From Leptothoe spongobia TAU-MAC 1115 (GTDB lineage: Bacteria > Cyanobacteriota > Cyanobacteriia > Phormidesmidales > Phormidesmidaceae), in NCBI RefSeq assembly GCF_018739885.1, contig NZ_JADOES010000022.1, forward strand, positions 1-64,000: 64,000 nt of DNA. Direction: 5' to 3'. Of this stretch, positions 1-8,893 are shown piece by piece. The notes under the pieces are model-generated. The model had not been told where the DNA came from. It searched no databases and saw only the letters and a list, made by a program, of their open reading frames with translations. Made by a program: the position numbers and the translations under genes. Position 1 is the stretch's first letter, and each line of letters begins with the position of its first letter.

Positions 1-7
1 TTTGGTT

Positions 8-37
8 GGGACGGGACTATTATCCCATCCCTTTTTT
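8..37 (+). terminator. Rho-independent terminator
   Basis: The arms GGGACGGGA (8-16) and TCCCATCCC (23-31) pair with one mismatch around a 6-base loop, and TTTTTT follows at 32-37. In this orientation it would end a plus-strand gene lying left of the window. It also covers the stop codon of the minus-strand HAD gene. Confidence 0.6.
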
Positions 38-418
38 CTTATTTACAAAGGGTCCCACAACACCTGCGTACGCCCCGTGCTGGCATGTTGGTGCTAGTTG
101 CTTCAGTCCTTTGAGCATGGTGAAATCGATTTCCCAGGTAGCTTCATTCCACGCTTTAATAAGCATGTCCGCGACATGATCATTATGTATTTGGACAAGC
201 TTAGACCTGACTCGCTCATGCCATTGTTCATGAGTGACTTTTCCTGTAATTGCAGGCAACAGTAACTCGTGGGAAAAGGCACATGAAAACAAAGTGCCTC
301 TGGTTAACCCTAAGGTAGGTTCAGCATTACTGATTTCTGAACCTACCCAGTGGCGGAGAACTCCATCGAAATCAATTAAAATCGTATCTTTCAATTGTCG
401 CCTACCATTTTTGAGCAT
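20..418 (-). CDS. HAD-like hydrolase, C-terminally truncated
   Basis: The N-terminus reads ILIDFDGVLRHW, which matches HAD motif I with the nucleophile Asp and the second Asp of DxD. The following helical segment resembles the cap of HAD subfamily IA. The reading frame ends after about 132 residues in a lysine-rich tail with no recognisable motif II, III or IV, whereas the family usually has about 200 residues. I infer that the 3' half has been lost or replaced and that the protein is unlikely to be active. The start at 418 was chosen because it lies just before motif I; in-frame ATGs at 442 and 463 are possible. It overlaps the end of the DUF6886 gene and was probably the third gene of an APH-DUF6886-HAD operon. 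Confidence 0.6.
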   Translation of the reverse strand: MLKNGRRQLKDTILIDFDGVLRHWVGSEISNAEPTLGLTRGTLFSCAFSHELLLPAITGKVTHEQWHERVRSKLVQIHNDHVADMLIKAWNEATWEIDFTMLKGLKQLAPTCQHGAYAGVVGPFVNKKKGMG

Positions 419-567
419 TGCGTAGCCTGATACCGCTGGCATGGAGTGATGTTTGCCAAACACTTTTCAAAGGCAATAAATTATCAAGTGCCCGTACCTC
501 TATATGGCGTTTTTGATGCTCTTTTGGCAGTTGAGTGAGTGTGTCTAAACCAATGGGCATGACTTCA

Positions 568-575
568 GTTTTAGC
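568..575. repeat. Left target-site duplication of IS66 element
   Basis: GTTTTAGC occurs here directly before the IS and again at 2206-2213 directly after it. Eight bases is the usual duplication length for IS66 elements. Confidence 0.9.
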
Positions 576-2205
576 GTTGGTGTCTATTTCCATACAAAAC
601 AGTGCTCTCTCTTGAGAAGCTAGGGGCGTTATGGGCTGTCTTGAGAGCTTAAGCCATCGGTGGGGCGTTAGCCTGTTTGATTTCAGCCAATTCAGCCTGA
701 AACAGGGATATTCCAGCATCGACCCATCGGTCGATTTCTGCTAACAAGGTTTTTAATGTGAATCTCTCGAATCGAGTGTTGAGCGTTGCCAATACGGTCA
801 TGATGATACCCCGGCGTTCAGCACCGTGGTCCGTTTTACTGGTGCGTCCCCCTTTTCTGACTTCAGCTTCGCGACGCACATTGCGTTCACTGCGATTGTT
901 GGTGGGTTCCACGTGAGGATGAACGACAAAGACAAATAAGGCCTCTATGCCATTGACTAACTCATTTTGCAACCGAATGAAAGTCTGCTGATGAGTCGGC
1001 ATCGTGTCCTTATCGATGGGTGTACCCGCATCACGACATACTTTGCGAATGCGGGTTTTGAGGCTATTGACTTTGTCAGTCCGACCCACACTCAGGCGTT
1101 GGTCTTTTTGCCAGCGCACCGCCTGCTGATAGATTCGGTAAAGGTCATCGAGAAAGGCTTTATATTCCGTTTGCTCTGGATGCTGAAGCATCAACTTGAT
1201 GGCTTTCCGCAATAGATGTGCCCAACACAGTTGATGTTCAGTAAACAACGATTGGTAGGCCCCGTAATCATCTGTGACCCCAATGCCCTCAAACTGCTCT
1301 CCTACAATGGCCTGGGCTTCTGCTTTCCCGCGTCCCACACCACAGCGAAACAAGACGTGCATCGCCGTGGAAAACGCCCAGGTATAACAACTATCATTGC
1401 CGACCTTCCAGCCCGTTTCATCGATGTATATCACCAATTGTCGTGACAGCAACTCGGCTATCGTATCGTATTGATCCTGCCAATCTCGGCTCAGCTGTTC
1501 CAACAACGCATTGGCTTGCGATTTTGACAGCCCTAATCCGGTGAAAAATTTCACCACTCCACAGGTATTGTCGAGCGAGATGCCTACCCAATAGTGTAAA
1601 AACGCGACGATTAAGATAATCTCGATACCATACTCACTCAGACTACTACGAACGCCAGCAATAGTGGGTAATTGCTGACTCTCGGGTCTGGCAAACAAAC
1701 GGTAACAGATATACGTCGCTTTCCCATCGATAATTCGCCAGACATACTGTTGACGACGTTCTATACATCCGGACTTGGCCACCCCTGGTTCATACACATC
1801 CACGTAATCATCGATCAACGATACCTTACTGTGTTGAGGACGACGTCCCGTTGATTGACGACCTCGTTTACTTTTCCGCGAGCCTTTATGCTTATCAACA
1901 CTATAGTTTTCTGTGAATTTCGGAGACTTCGACCCTTTTGAAGCTCCCTTATCCTTCAAGAGCGTCTTCAACCGTTCATTCTCTGCGACGAGGTCCTGAA
2001 TTTGCTGGTCTTGTTCCTGAATTCGCTGCTCCTGCTCCTGGATCCGCTGCTCCTGCTGGTCGAGGCGCATCCCAACTTGAGTTAAGAGCAGTGTGATGTC
2101 ATCGGAACCCATCGAATCGAACCTGAATGTCTATCGCGATTGATTGATTGGAAATGTATCACAGATCCTCACACTATTTTCTCTCCTGAGAAAATAGACA
2201 ACTAC
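576..2205 (-). mobile_element. IS66 family insertion sequence, complete (1630 bp)
   Basis: The terminal inverted repeats are GTTGGTGTCTATTTCC (576-591) and, read inward from 2205, GTAGTTGTCTATTTTC, matching at 13 of 16 positions. Both flanks carry the 8-base duplication GTTTTAGC. Only one gene, the transposase, is present; the TnpA and TnpB accessory genes of many IS66 members are absent. The ends and the open reading frame are intact, so it may still be mobile. Confidence 0.92.
649..2112 (-). CDS. IS66 family transposase
   Basis: This 487-residue protein catalyses cut-and-paste or copy-out transposition of its element. The N-terminus is a glutamine-rich coiled coil with repeated QEQ units (about residues 17-50), followed by a basic linker and the DDE core. 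Candidate catalytic residues lie in YIDETGWK (first Asp), TDDYGAYQ (second Asp) and NNRSERNVR (Glu). CWAHLLRK between them is the family's zinc-ribbon-like signature. It fills most of the IS from about 90 bases inside the right end to about 70 bases inside the left end. Confidence 0.93.
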   Translation of the reverse strand: MGSDDITLLLTQVGMRLDQQEQRIQEQEQRIQEQDQQIQDLVAENERLKTLLKDKGASKGSKSPKFTENYSVDKHKGSRKSKRGRQSTGRRPQHSKVSLIDDYVDVYEPGVAKSGCIERRQQYVWRIIDGKATYICYRLFARPESQQLPTIAGVRSSLSEYGIEIILIVAFLHYWVGISLDNTCGVVKFFTGLGLSKSQANALLEQLSRDWQDQYDTIAELLSRQLVIYIDETGWKVGNDSCYTWAFSTAMHVLFRCGVGRGKAEAQAIVGEQFEGIGVTDDYGAYQSLFTEHQLCWAHLLRKAIKLMLQHPEQTEYKAFLDDLYRIYQQAVRWQKDQRLSVGRTDKVNSLKTRIRKVCRDAGTPIDKDTMPTHQQTFIRLQNELVNGIEALFVFVVHPHVEPTNNRSERNVRREAEVRKGGRTSKTDHGAERRGIIMTVLATLNTRFERFTLKTLLAEIDRWVDAGISLFQAELAEIKQANAPPMA

Positions 2206-2988
2206 GTTTTAGCGACCCACATACCTGCATCTTCAAGACTTACAAACGCTTCTGTGGGAAGATTATAACGATAAAGAGTAGCTGTGTTTACTTGGTTCAG
2301 CCATGCCTTTTCAATATAGACAAGAAATTTGGCTGTACTCCCTTTCCACCATAACTGGTAATCCTCTTCGGTCGTTTTAGGGGTACGCCATAGCAAAATT
2401 CTTGGACATTCTCTAGGAAAGAGATACATCGCTTCATAGGAATCTTGAATGGCCCATACCAGCGGCCCATTAAGCCATTCAAGCCCTATGGGTCTTTTAG
2501 CCGCAATACGGACTGGTCGAGGCACAAACACATCGATATTTGGATTATCGCTGAAGTGGAATAGTTGCATGGCTAAAACAGTTCATCTAGTAATAGGTGA
2601 TACTTAATTTTCTGCTCATTCTCATCGATTTTCAGGTTCTCGAAAAACCTCTGCATCAATGTTTTTTCTTTTGTTTCTTCCCAAATGTTTCGAGCAGCAT
2701 GGGCAATATCACACCATATATCTGCACAACCTCCTCTGCCCCAATCAATCAAGCCAATACCACCCTGGGAATCGACGATAATATTCGCATCGTTCATATC
2801 GCCATGGGAAAATACTGGAGATTCTGGAAATTGGGTTGCCAGAAGATTCTGATATAGGTCTTTTGGAGAGCTGAATGGAAGCGTGCTATCCACGAAATCA
2901 TCGTATGCAATTAAGGTATTGTCGATAAAGTAGTTAAGCTCTGCTAGTCGCGTGTCTAAGCTGCTATCAAATGGACAATTATTTATCT

Positions 2989-4305
2989 CAATAGTCCGGA
3001 CAGAAAAGCGAGAAAAATAGACAGAAAAGCTATCCAGGATCTAAGGTTTTGTTAACGAACAACCTCTCTGAATAGCTATGGCATCCATCATACCGGGTCT
3101 ACTGCGTAAAGTAGGCCATTTAGCAAACCCCGTCGTCAGTTTCTAGTGACCTTATTTGCGACCATCTATGTGGTGTGTGGCAAGGTGAACTTCACGAATT
3201 TGAGTCGTTATAGTGATCTTTCGGACCGTACCTATCGGCGACACTTTGAGCGCCCCTATGAGTTTATTGGCTTCAATCGATGTTTGATTGAGGAGGTGAT
3301 CGTGCCCACCCATTTCCAGGTCGGTGTGGTGGATGCCTCGTTTGTGCCGAAAAGTGGAAAAGCCACCTATGGGATAGACCGGTTCTACAACGGCAAAGCC
3401 AGTCGCCCGGAACGGGGTCTGGAGCTCTCGATGATAGCGGTGGTGGATGTGGACCAGGCTATCGGCTACACGCTATCGGTGCAGCAAACCCCACCCATTG
3501 AAGCAGAGGCAGAGGTGAGCCCGAACTGGACTCGAGTCGATGACTACCTCGAACACCTGCGAACCACTCGTTCTGACTTGCCTGGGACAGTTCGATACTT
3601 AGTAGGGGATGGATTCTACAGCAAACTGAAATGGGTGAATGGGGTCGTTGAGTTGGAGTTAGAGGTGATTGGTAAACTGCGGTGTGATGCCAACTTAAAG
3701 TATCTCTATGACGGTCCACAAAAGTCTCGTGGGGCACGTCGTAAGTATGACGGAAAGGTTGACTTAAGCGACCTCAGGCGCTGGGAGGCACTGGGTGAAG
3801 TCGAAGACGATACCGAGCTGTATACGGCCATTGTCTGGTCCGTGAGTCTTAAACGTAAGATTCGAGTGGTGTATTTGCTCAATCGGAAGCATCCAGAGCA
3901 ACTTTGCTATGCCTTGCTGTTCTCTACCGATCTCGACCTCGACCCGATTCAACTCTACGAGGCATACCGGGCGAGGTTCCAAATTGAATTTATTTTTAGA
4001 GACGCAAAGCAATTTACTGGGCTGACCGACTGCCAAGCCAGGGATGAACAGAAACTCGATTTTCATTTTAATGCTGCCCTCACCGCATTGAATATTGCCA
4101 AAGCCGAACAGTATCTGCAGCGCAACCCCTGGGAACCGTTTGTATTTTCTATGGCCTCCTACAAACGGCGCAAACTCAATCAGCACCTACTGGAGGCATT
4201 TATTCACAACTTAGATTTAGACGAGACTTTGATTAAATCACATCCCAACTATTCGAGCCTTTGTGAATACGGGGTTTTAGTCTCCTAATTCTGTCCGGAG
4301 TATTG
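2989..4305 (+). mobile_element. IS4-like insertion sequence
   Basis: The ends match as CAATAGTCCGGACAGAA (2989-3005) and, inward from 4305, CAATACTCCGGACAGAA, 16 of 17 positions. The host sequence TTATCT is present on both sides (2983-2988 and 4306-4311). Because the host also reads CAATAG next, an alternative reading is a 12-base duplication TTATCTCAATAG with the IS starting at 2995; the sequence cannot decide between the two. One transposase gene fills the element. Confidence 0.85.
3146..4288 (+). CDS. IS4-superfamily transposase
   Basis: DDE-type transposase of 380 residues. Asp residues lie in VGVVDASF and LVGDGFYSK. The segment YRARFQIEFIFRDAK has the exact IS4 signature Tyr-2-Arg-3-Glu-6-Lys. 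The frame opens at a GTG with no clear ribosome binding site. A second frame starting at ATG 3078 encodes MASIIPGLLRKVGHLANP and stops at 3146, just where this one opens. I infer that the original N-terminus lay in that frame, so the gene either carries a frameshift near 3140 or uses a -1 shift. Confidence 0.85.
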   Translation: MTLFATIYVVCGKVNFTNLSRYSDLSDRTYRRHFERPYEFIGFNRCLIEEVIVPTHFQVGVVDASFVPKSGKATYGIDRFYNGKASRPERGLELSMIAVVDVDQAIGYTLSVQQTPPIEAEAEVSPNWTRVDDYLEHLRTTRSDLPGTVRYLVGDGFYSKLKWVNGVVELELEVIGKLRCDANLKYLYDGPQKSRGARRKYDGKVDLSDLRRWEALGEVEDDTELYTAIVWSVSLKRKIRVVYLLNRKHPEQLCYALLFSTDLDLDPIQLYEAYRARFQIEFIFRDAKQFTGLTDCQARDEQKLDFHFNAALTALNIAKAEQYLQRNPWEPFVFSMASYKRRKLNQHLLEAFIHNLDLDETLIKSHPNYSSLCEYGVLVS

Positions 4306-4761
4306 TTATCTCAATAGCCTGTAGTTGGTTGATAGCTTCAGCAAACGTATCCACAAATTCATGGGGGTTAGTTTCTTGTTTCTCATATAGCGCCTCGCCC
4401 TCTAGCTGCTTCATAAGCAGGAATTGATGCTTATCATTCTCTAAATAATCCAGTATTTCTGGCACCTTTATCTGCTGGTTCAACCAGAGTATTACGTCTT
4501 TTTCCCTGGCTATACTGTATGTAGTATTAGAAAATTTCTGATGTCCAATTTTCAAATATAACGTCTCAGAGTTACTTGTCAGTTTGAAGACGTCTGCTGG
4601 TGATTCGCCTTCGCGATCTTCTTCTACTTGGTAGGTATTGCACAGTGCCCTTAGCGATTTTGGAAGTTCAATATTGCCTATCATTGTGCTGGTACAGCGA
4701 CTTTAGTTACATCCCTTAAAGAGCAGTGCTCTACACTAAACATTATTGAGCAAATCAGCTG

Positions 4762-5139
4762 ATGTCTGTAAAGCCCGTAGCGGTCTTAATTCATGTTCAC
4801 TCTCTGGCAGAGGCGAGGGAATGGTACAAAAAGGCTTTTCCAATGGCAACGGAAATTCACCTTGAGAAACAGGACTTTGTCTCGCTTGATATTGATGGTT
4901 TCACCATCGAGTTGGTACATGCTGACCAGAAAGTTTCCAGTGGAAAGGCTGGTTCTGTTTTGTATTGGGCGGTTGCCCATCTCGACAAGGCGATCTCACA
5001 TTTCGTCGCATTAGGCTCAACTGTTTATCGGGGTCCGATGGCCATTGAAAACGGTTTAGGCATGTGTCAAGTCACCGACCCTTTTGGAAATTTAATTGGC
5101 TTGCGAGGACCTTATGAAAATGGAGATTCAGCGCCTTAG
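4762..5139 (+). CDS. VOC (glyoxalase/bleomycin-resistance) family protein
   Basis: A 125-residue single-domain protein with the beta-alpha-beta-beta-beta pattern of the vicinal oxygen chelate fold, for example ELVHAD near the middle and CQVTDPFGNLIGLRGPY at the end. VOC proteins bind metals, small electrophiles or drugs such as bleomycin; no substrate can be assigned here. The gene overlaps the next GNAT gene by 26 bases, so the two are probably co-transcribed. It is transcribed away from the APH(3') operon. Confidence 0.85.
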   Translation: MSVKPVAVLIHVHSLAEAREWYKKAFPMATEIHLEKQDFVSLDIDGFTIELVHADQKVSSGKAGSVLYWAVAHLDKAISHFVALGSTVYRGPMAIENGLGMCQVTDPFGNLIGLRGPYENGDSAP

Positions 5140-5608
5140 CTTAGACGAATGCGCTCGCCTGCGATCTATTCGGCTAACAGCTTTACAGGACGCACCGCAG
5201 GCCTTTGAAACCACTTTTCAGACAGCGGTGGCATTCCCACCCGAAAGCTGGCAGCGACAGCTGCAAAATTTGCCCACGTTTATTGCCGTTGTCGATGGTG
5301 TAGATAGCGGTATGGTGCGTGGAGCGAGCAATCCAGACGATCCTAGCTTGGCTTATCTAATTTCGCTATGGGTGGCTCCCAAAGCGAGAGGGTTGGGCAT
5401 TGGTCAAGCACTTATTGAGGCTGTGATTGCCTGGGCCGGTTCGGAAAAGTATGCCCGATTAGTGTTGGACGTGGCAGAAGAAAATGAACCTGCGATCGCA
5501 CTTTATACCCGTAAAGGGTTCAAACCTACCGGACAGACAAGGACCTTACCACCGCCGAAAGACCATATTAAAGAACACGAGATGGTGCTTGAACTATCAG
5601 TGGGCTGA
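5114..5608 (+). CDS. GNAT family N-acetyltransferase
   Basis: About 164 residues. The acetyl-CoA-binding motif A is visible as SLWVAPKARGLGIGQALIEAV, with the R/Q-x-x-G-x-G/A pattern as RGLGIG. The C-terminal half has AIALYTRKGFKPTG, the usual beta-6/beta-7 hairpin of the fold. The N-terminus (LRSIRLTALQDAPQAF) is typical of the same subgroup as the gene at 18497. The acceptor substrate is unknown. The start at ATG 5114 gives the family N-terminus; 5096 is also open. Its last 38 codons are repeated at 8894-9004. Confidence 0.85.
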   Translation: MKMEIQRLSLDECARLRSIRLTALQDAPQAFETTFQTAVAFPPESWQRQLQNLPTFIAVVDGVDSGMVRGASNPDDPSLAYLISLWVAPKARGLGIGQALIEAVIAWAGSEKYARLVLDVAEENEPAIALYTRKGFKPTGQTRTLPPPKDHIKEHEMVLELSVG

Positions 5609-5856
5609 AGGAAGCATCTGGCCTCTAGTCTACATTGTCCATCAGCTCAGCAATCACAAACTTACTATCCCACAGTAACAGCTTCTCAGGATGCGCCTTA
5701 TGTTGCCATTTCTGCCTGATGAACTATCGGCTACAATTGGGCGAATGGTCAGGGGCAGTACGTTGACATGGCTAAAGTAGGTAGGAAATTGGTTGGCTTA
5801 AATCAATTTTTACCATCAGCGTTGTGACGGATATTTCTTTTTGCCCCTTCAACCCT

Positions 5857-8850
5857 TTAATCTTCAAAACCATGGCAGATGGTTTGCTGCTGATCAGGTG
5901 GGTTGTCCTGATACTCGGTGAACTCGCGCCACCATTCACAGCCTCGCTGCATCAGGGCATCAAACTTCAGCGCTTCTAAATCCCACAAAATGGCCGTCTC
6001 ATCGGCACTGCTGGAGACCAGGTTTTTGCTGTCAGGACTGAAGGCCAAGTCCAAAATCCAATCCCGATGACCCACAAAAGTTTGTAGTAGCTCCCCTTCA
6101 ATTGACCAAAGCTTGACGGTATGATCTTCGACGTTTTCACTTGCCGTGGCGATGAACTGACCATTAGGACTAAACACAAATTTTCCTAGCCTATCGTCTT
6201 CATTGCCAATCGTCCGCAGGAGCTTACCATCCAGATTCCATAGCCTGATCGTGCCATCTAAGCCAGCTGTTCCAATAATTTGTCCATTAGGGGTGAATTG
6301 GACCCACACCACTGGATCAGTGTGGCCTTCTAGGTCGCGAATCAGTTCACCCTCGGTGTTCCATAGTTGCAAAGTATTATCACCAGCCGCCGCCAAATAT
6401 TTCCCATCCGGGCTGAAAGCGATATAAGTGTATTCGTCTCGGTTGCCTAACGTGTGTCGTAATTCACCTTCGGTGCTCCAAAGTTTGACGGTGCCATCAG
6501 TACCGTTGGCTGAAGCCAGGGTTTTGCCGTCGGGGCTGAAAGCAATGCCGCCGATATAGTCGGCGTTGTTGGTCAGCGTGTGTAATAGTTCTCCATCCAG
6601 ATTCCAGAGGCGGACAGTATCATTCCGGGTGGTGGCGAGGATGTTTCCATCCGGACTGAACGCGACAAATGATGTGCTTTCTCCCTCGTGACCCTCTAGA
6701 ACGTTTAACCGCTCGCCTTCAGCACTCCAGAGGTGAGCGACAGGCCCACTACGACTAATTGACGCAATGACTTGACCATCTGGGCTAAAGGTAAAGTCAC
6801 TGAGACGATGCACGATGTCGTAAGCCTCAACCGTGCGAATGAGTTCGCCATTGGCAGTCCAAAATTTGAGCTGGCCGTAGTCTTCTCCCGTCACGATGGT
6901 TTGGCCATCAGGACTGTATTGAGGGTCCCATACCCAAGATTTGTGGCCTTTGAGCGTCGTTGAAGTGTTTTCTTCAAAGTTCCAAAGCTTAACTGTTTTG
7001 TCGCCGCTGGCTGATAGTAACGTTTGGCCGTCTGGACTCAGCGTGAGATCCACGACCCAACCCTGATGCCCTGTAAACGTTTGCAGTAGGGTGCCCTCTA
7101 AATCCCATTGTTTGATGCTGCCGTCGTTACTTGAAGAGAACAGGGTTTGCCCATCCTGACTAAACATGACCCAATTGATGCCGGATGTATGGCCAATGAG
7201 TGTTTTGAGCAGCTGTCCTTCTCGGGTCCAGAGTTTGATGGTGTAATCGTGACTGGCTGAGGCAAGCAACTGCCCATCGGGGCTAAACGTTACCCGGTTC
7301 ACAGTATCCTCATGGCCTGTTAGGGTGCTTAGCAGTTCGCCATTGCGACTCCAGAGTCTAATGGTTTTATCCGCTCCACTGGACGCGATGAGTTCTCCGT
7401 CAGGACTGAAGGCTTTGCTGCGAGGGGCAACCGTATGTCCAGAAAGGGTTTGGAGGAGTTCACCTTGCCAGTTCCAGAGCTTTATGGTCTTGTCATCGCT
7501 ATGAGAGGAAATGATTTGGCCATCAGGACTGAGGACAAGCCCCCAAACCCGACCTTCATGACCGTTCAAGGTCTTCAGCAGCTCGCCGTTTCGGTTCCAA
7601 AGCTTGAGCGTGGCATCGTGGCTAGAGGTCACTAAGGTTTGACCATCGGGACTGAAGGCAATATCCCACACCTTGTCGCCATGGTCTGCCAGGGTATGCA
7701 GCAGCTCACCTTCGAGGTTCCAGAGCTTGGCGGTTTTATCTGCACTCGCGGAGGCTAAGACGTCTCCATCCGGGCTAAAGGTCAACCGACGAATGCTGTA
7801 ACCAGCCTCATGGGCTGAAATGGTGCGGAGCAGCTTGCCGTCCTGATTCCAGAATTTGATTTCTCCGCGAGAGGTACCAGACGCAATCAGGGTGCCATCG
7901 GGGCTAATCGCAATTTCCCGAACAGCACCATCGTGATTGTCTAGGGTTTTGATTTCTCGAATACCTCCGACAGTTTGTGACAAGACTTGGCGGACGAGGT
8001 TGTGATCTCCCTCTGTATGTTGCTGTAACTTTTGCCCTGCTTCTAGGGCTGTAATTAACGCTGCAGGTTTTTTATCTGTGAAAAATAGGAGATTTGACTT
8101 TTCTGCAAGAGTAGTAATTTGGGCAATCTCCGATGTTTTCCACAGCCGATAGGCATATGCTCCAGCTCCTGCCGCGCCAACAAACGCCAAACTCATCACT
8201 GCTAGCAGCGACCTGAGAATCAAAATCCGTCGTTTCTCTTGCTTAACCTCGCGTTCCTGAGCTTCTCGTCCCGCATGGATATACTCTTTATGGAGTGTGG
8301 CTGGCAGCGGTTCCTTTTGTTGTTCCAGGGCTTCCACTAGCCAGTTTTCAGAAATAACAAACTCATCCCCCCGCAGCAACAGGTCATCCCGACGGTATTT
8401 TTTATCCCACTCCTGTGCTTTGACCAGTAGCCGGGTGTGTGTTTTCACATGGGATAGGTCTGTATTAAGGGCCTCCACTAAGGCCGTAAACGCCTGGTCG
8501 AAGTCATTGTCCTCTTTGAAAAATAGCCAGTTATGTCTGCCTAATGCTGGACGCACCAGAGACATATCAAACCCCTCTCGGTACACAATCGGCAACAACC
8601 GCTTATTATTTTCCACCGCATGGTCAATCTCCTGACCACACACCTTTGAAGCAATTGAATCAGGGCTAATCACAAAGATAAACGTATCCGCCCCTTCAAT
8701 TCCGGCTTTAATTTCCTCCCACCAGTCTGCCGTCAGGGGAATGTTCTCCCAATCCACCCAGGCATCGTATTTACTATCCGCCAGAGCCTGATTCAGCACC
8801 TGTACAAAAGCTTTGTCCTTGCGAGAGTAAGAGATAAAGACATCCGTCAT
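5857..8850 (-). CDS. TIR domain - transmembrane - WD40 repeat protein
   Basis: 997 residues. Residues 1 to about 130 form a TIR domain beginning TDVFISYSRKDKAF. Glu74 in CGQEIDHA is at the place of the NADase glutamate of catalytic TIR domains. A linker with a WL..ALEQQKEPLP segment follows, then one membrane segment at about 209-233. From about residue 300 to 970 I count 16 WD40 units of the form FSPDG...KLWN, enough for two propellers. No NB-ARC or STAND ATPase lies between TIR and WD40. Related cyanobacterial proteins are inferred to be sensors or cell-suicide effectors. It stands alone and is flanked on both sides by copies of the same GNAT 3' end. Confidence 0.93.
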   Translation of the reverse strand: MTDVFISYSRKDKAFVQVLNQALADSKYDAWVDWENIPLTADWWEEIKAGIEGADTFIFVISPDSIASKVCGQEIDHAVENNKRLLPIVYREGFDMSLVRPALGRHNWLFFKEDNDFDQAFTALVEALNTDLSHVKTHTRLLVKAQEWDKKYRRDDLLLRGDEFVISENWLVEALEQQKEPLPATLHKEYIHAGREAQEREVKQEKRRILILRSLLAVMSLAFVGAAGAGAYAYRLWKTSEIAQITTLAEKSNLLFFTDKKPAALITALEAGQKLQQHTEGDHNLVRQVLSQTVGGIREIKTLDNHDGAVREIAISPDGTLIASGTSRGEIKFWNQDGKLLRTISAHEAGYSIRRLTFSPDGDVLASASADKTAKLWNLEGELLHTLADHGDKVWDIAFSPDGQTLVTSSHDATLKLWNRNGELLKTLNGHEGRVWGLVLSPDGQIISSHSDDKTIKLWNWQGELLQTLSGHTVAPRSKAFSPDGELIASSGADKTIRLWSRNGELLSTLTGHEDTVNRVTFSPDGQLLASASHDYTIKLWTREGQLLKTLIGHTSGINWVMFSQDGQTLFSSSNDGSIKQWDLEGTLLQTFTGHQGWVVDLTLSPDGQTLLSASGDKTVKLWNFEENTSTTLKGHKSWVWDPQYSPDGQTIVTGEDYGQLKFWTANGELIRTVEAYDIVHRLSDFTFSPDGQVIASISRSGPVAHLWSAEGERLNVLEGHEGESTSFVAFSPDGNILATTRNDTVRLWNLDGELLHTLTNNADYIGGIAFSPDGKTLASANGTDGTVKLWSTEGELRHTLGNRDEYTYIAFSPDGKYLAAAGDNTLQLWNTEGELIRDLEGHTDPVVWVQFTPNGQIIGTAGLDGTIRLWNLDGKLLRTIGNEDDRLGKFVFSPNGQFIATASENVEDHTVKLWSIEGELLQTFVGHRDWILDLAFSPDSKNLVSSSADETAILWDLEALKFDALMQRGCEWWREFTEYQDNPPDQQQTICHGFED

Positions 8851-8893
8851 AGTAGATAAAGGAGTATGAAGTTTGAATTGATGATTTAGTAGA

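Larger units (their letters stand above)
402..2570 (-). pseudogene. DUF6886 family protein gene, interrupted by IS66 element
   Basis: The 5' part (2570-2206) encodes MQLFHFSDNP through GMWVAKT. The 3' part (575-402) encodes TEVMPIGLDTL through SGIRLRNAQKW. Together they match the DUF6886 family from end to end. Removing the IS at 576-2205 and one copy of the 8-base duplication gives an uninterrupted frame of 531 bases, 176 residues, the expected family length. The insertion falls after about residue 120, so the product is truncated and presumably inactive. The function of DUF6886 is unknown. Its ATG lies 2 bases beyond the APH(3') stop codon, so the two genes were translationally close. Confidence 0.9.
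2573..4684 (-). pseudogene. APH(3')-like aminoglycoside phosphotransferase gene, interrupted by IS4-like element
   Basis: The 5' part (4684-4306) encodes the N-lobe, including LYLKIG with the ATP-binding Lys and the hinge FLLMKQLEGE. The 3' part (2982-2573) encodes CPFDSSLDTRL, then HGDMNDANI (catalytic Asp and Asn) and GLIDWGRGG (metal-binding Asp). Joining the parts across the IS with one copy of the duplication restores 789 bases, 262 residues, in frame, the usual APH(3') size. The family phosphorylates the 3'-hydroxyl of kanamycin-type aminoglycosides; that substrate is inferred from similarity only. Each half alone lacks essential motifs, so the gene is dead in this genome. It is divergent from the VOC gene at 4762. 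Confidence 0.88.

Noticed and set aside
234..425. Plus-strand open frame opposite the HAD gene
   Set aside because: It lies wholly opposite the recognisable HAD motif I frame and has no family pattern.
5857..8000. Tandem DNA repeat in the TIR gene
   Set aside because: The periodicity is explained by WD40 units that have diverged; no separate DNA repeat is needed.
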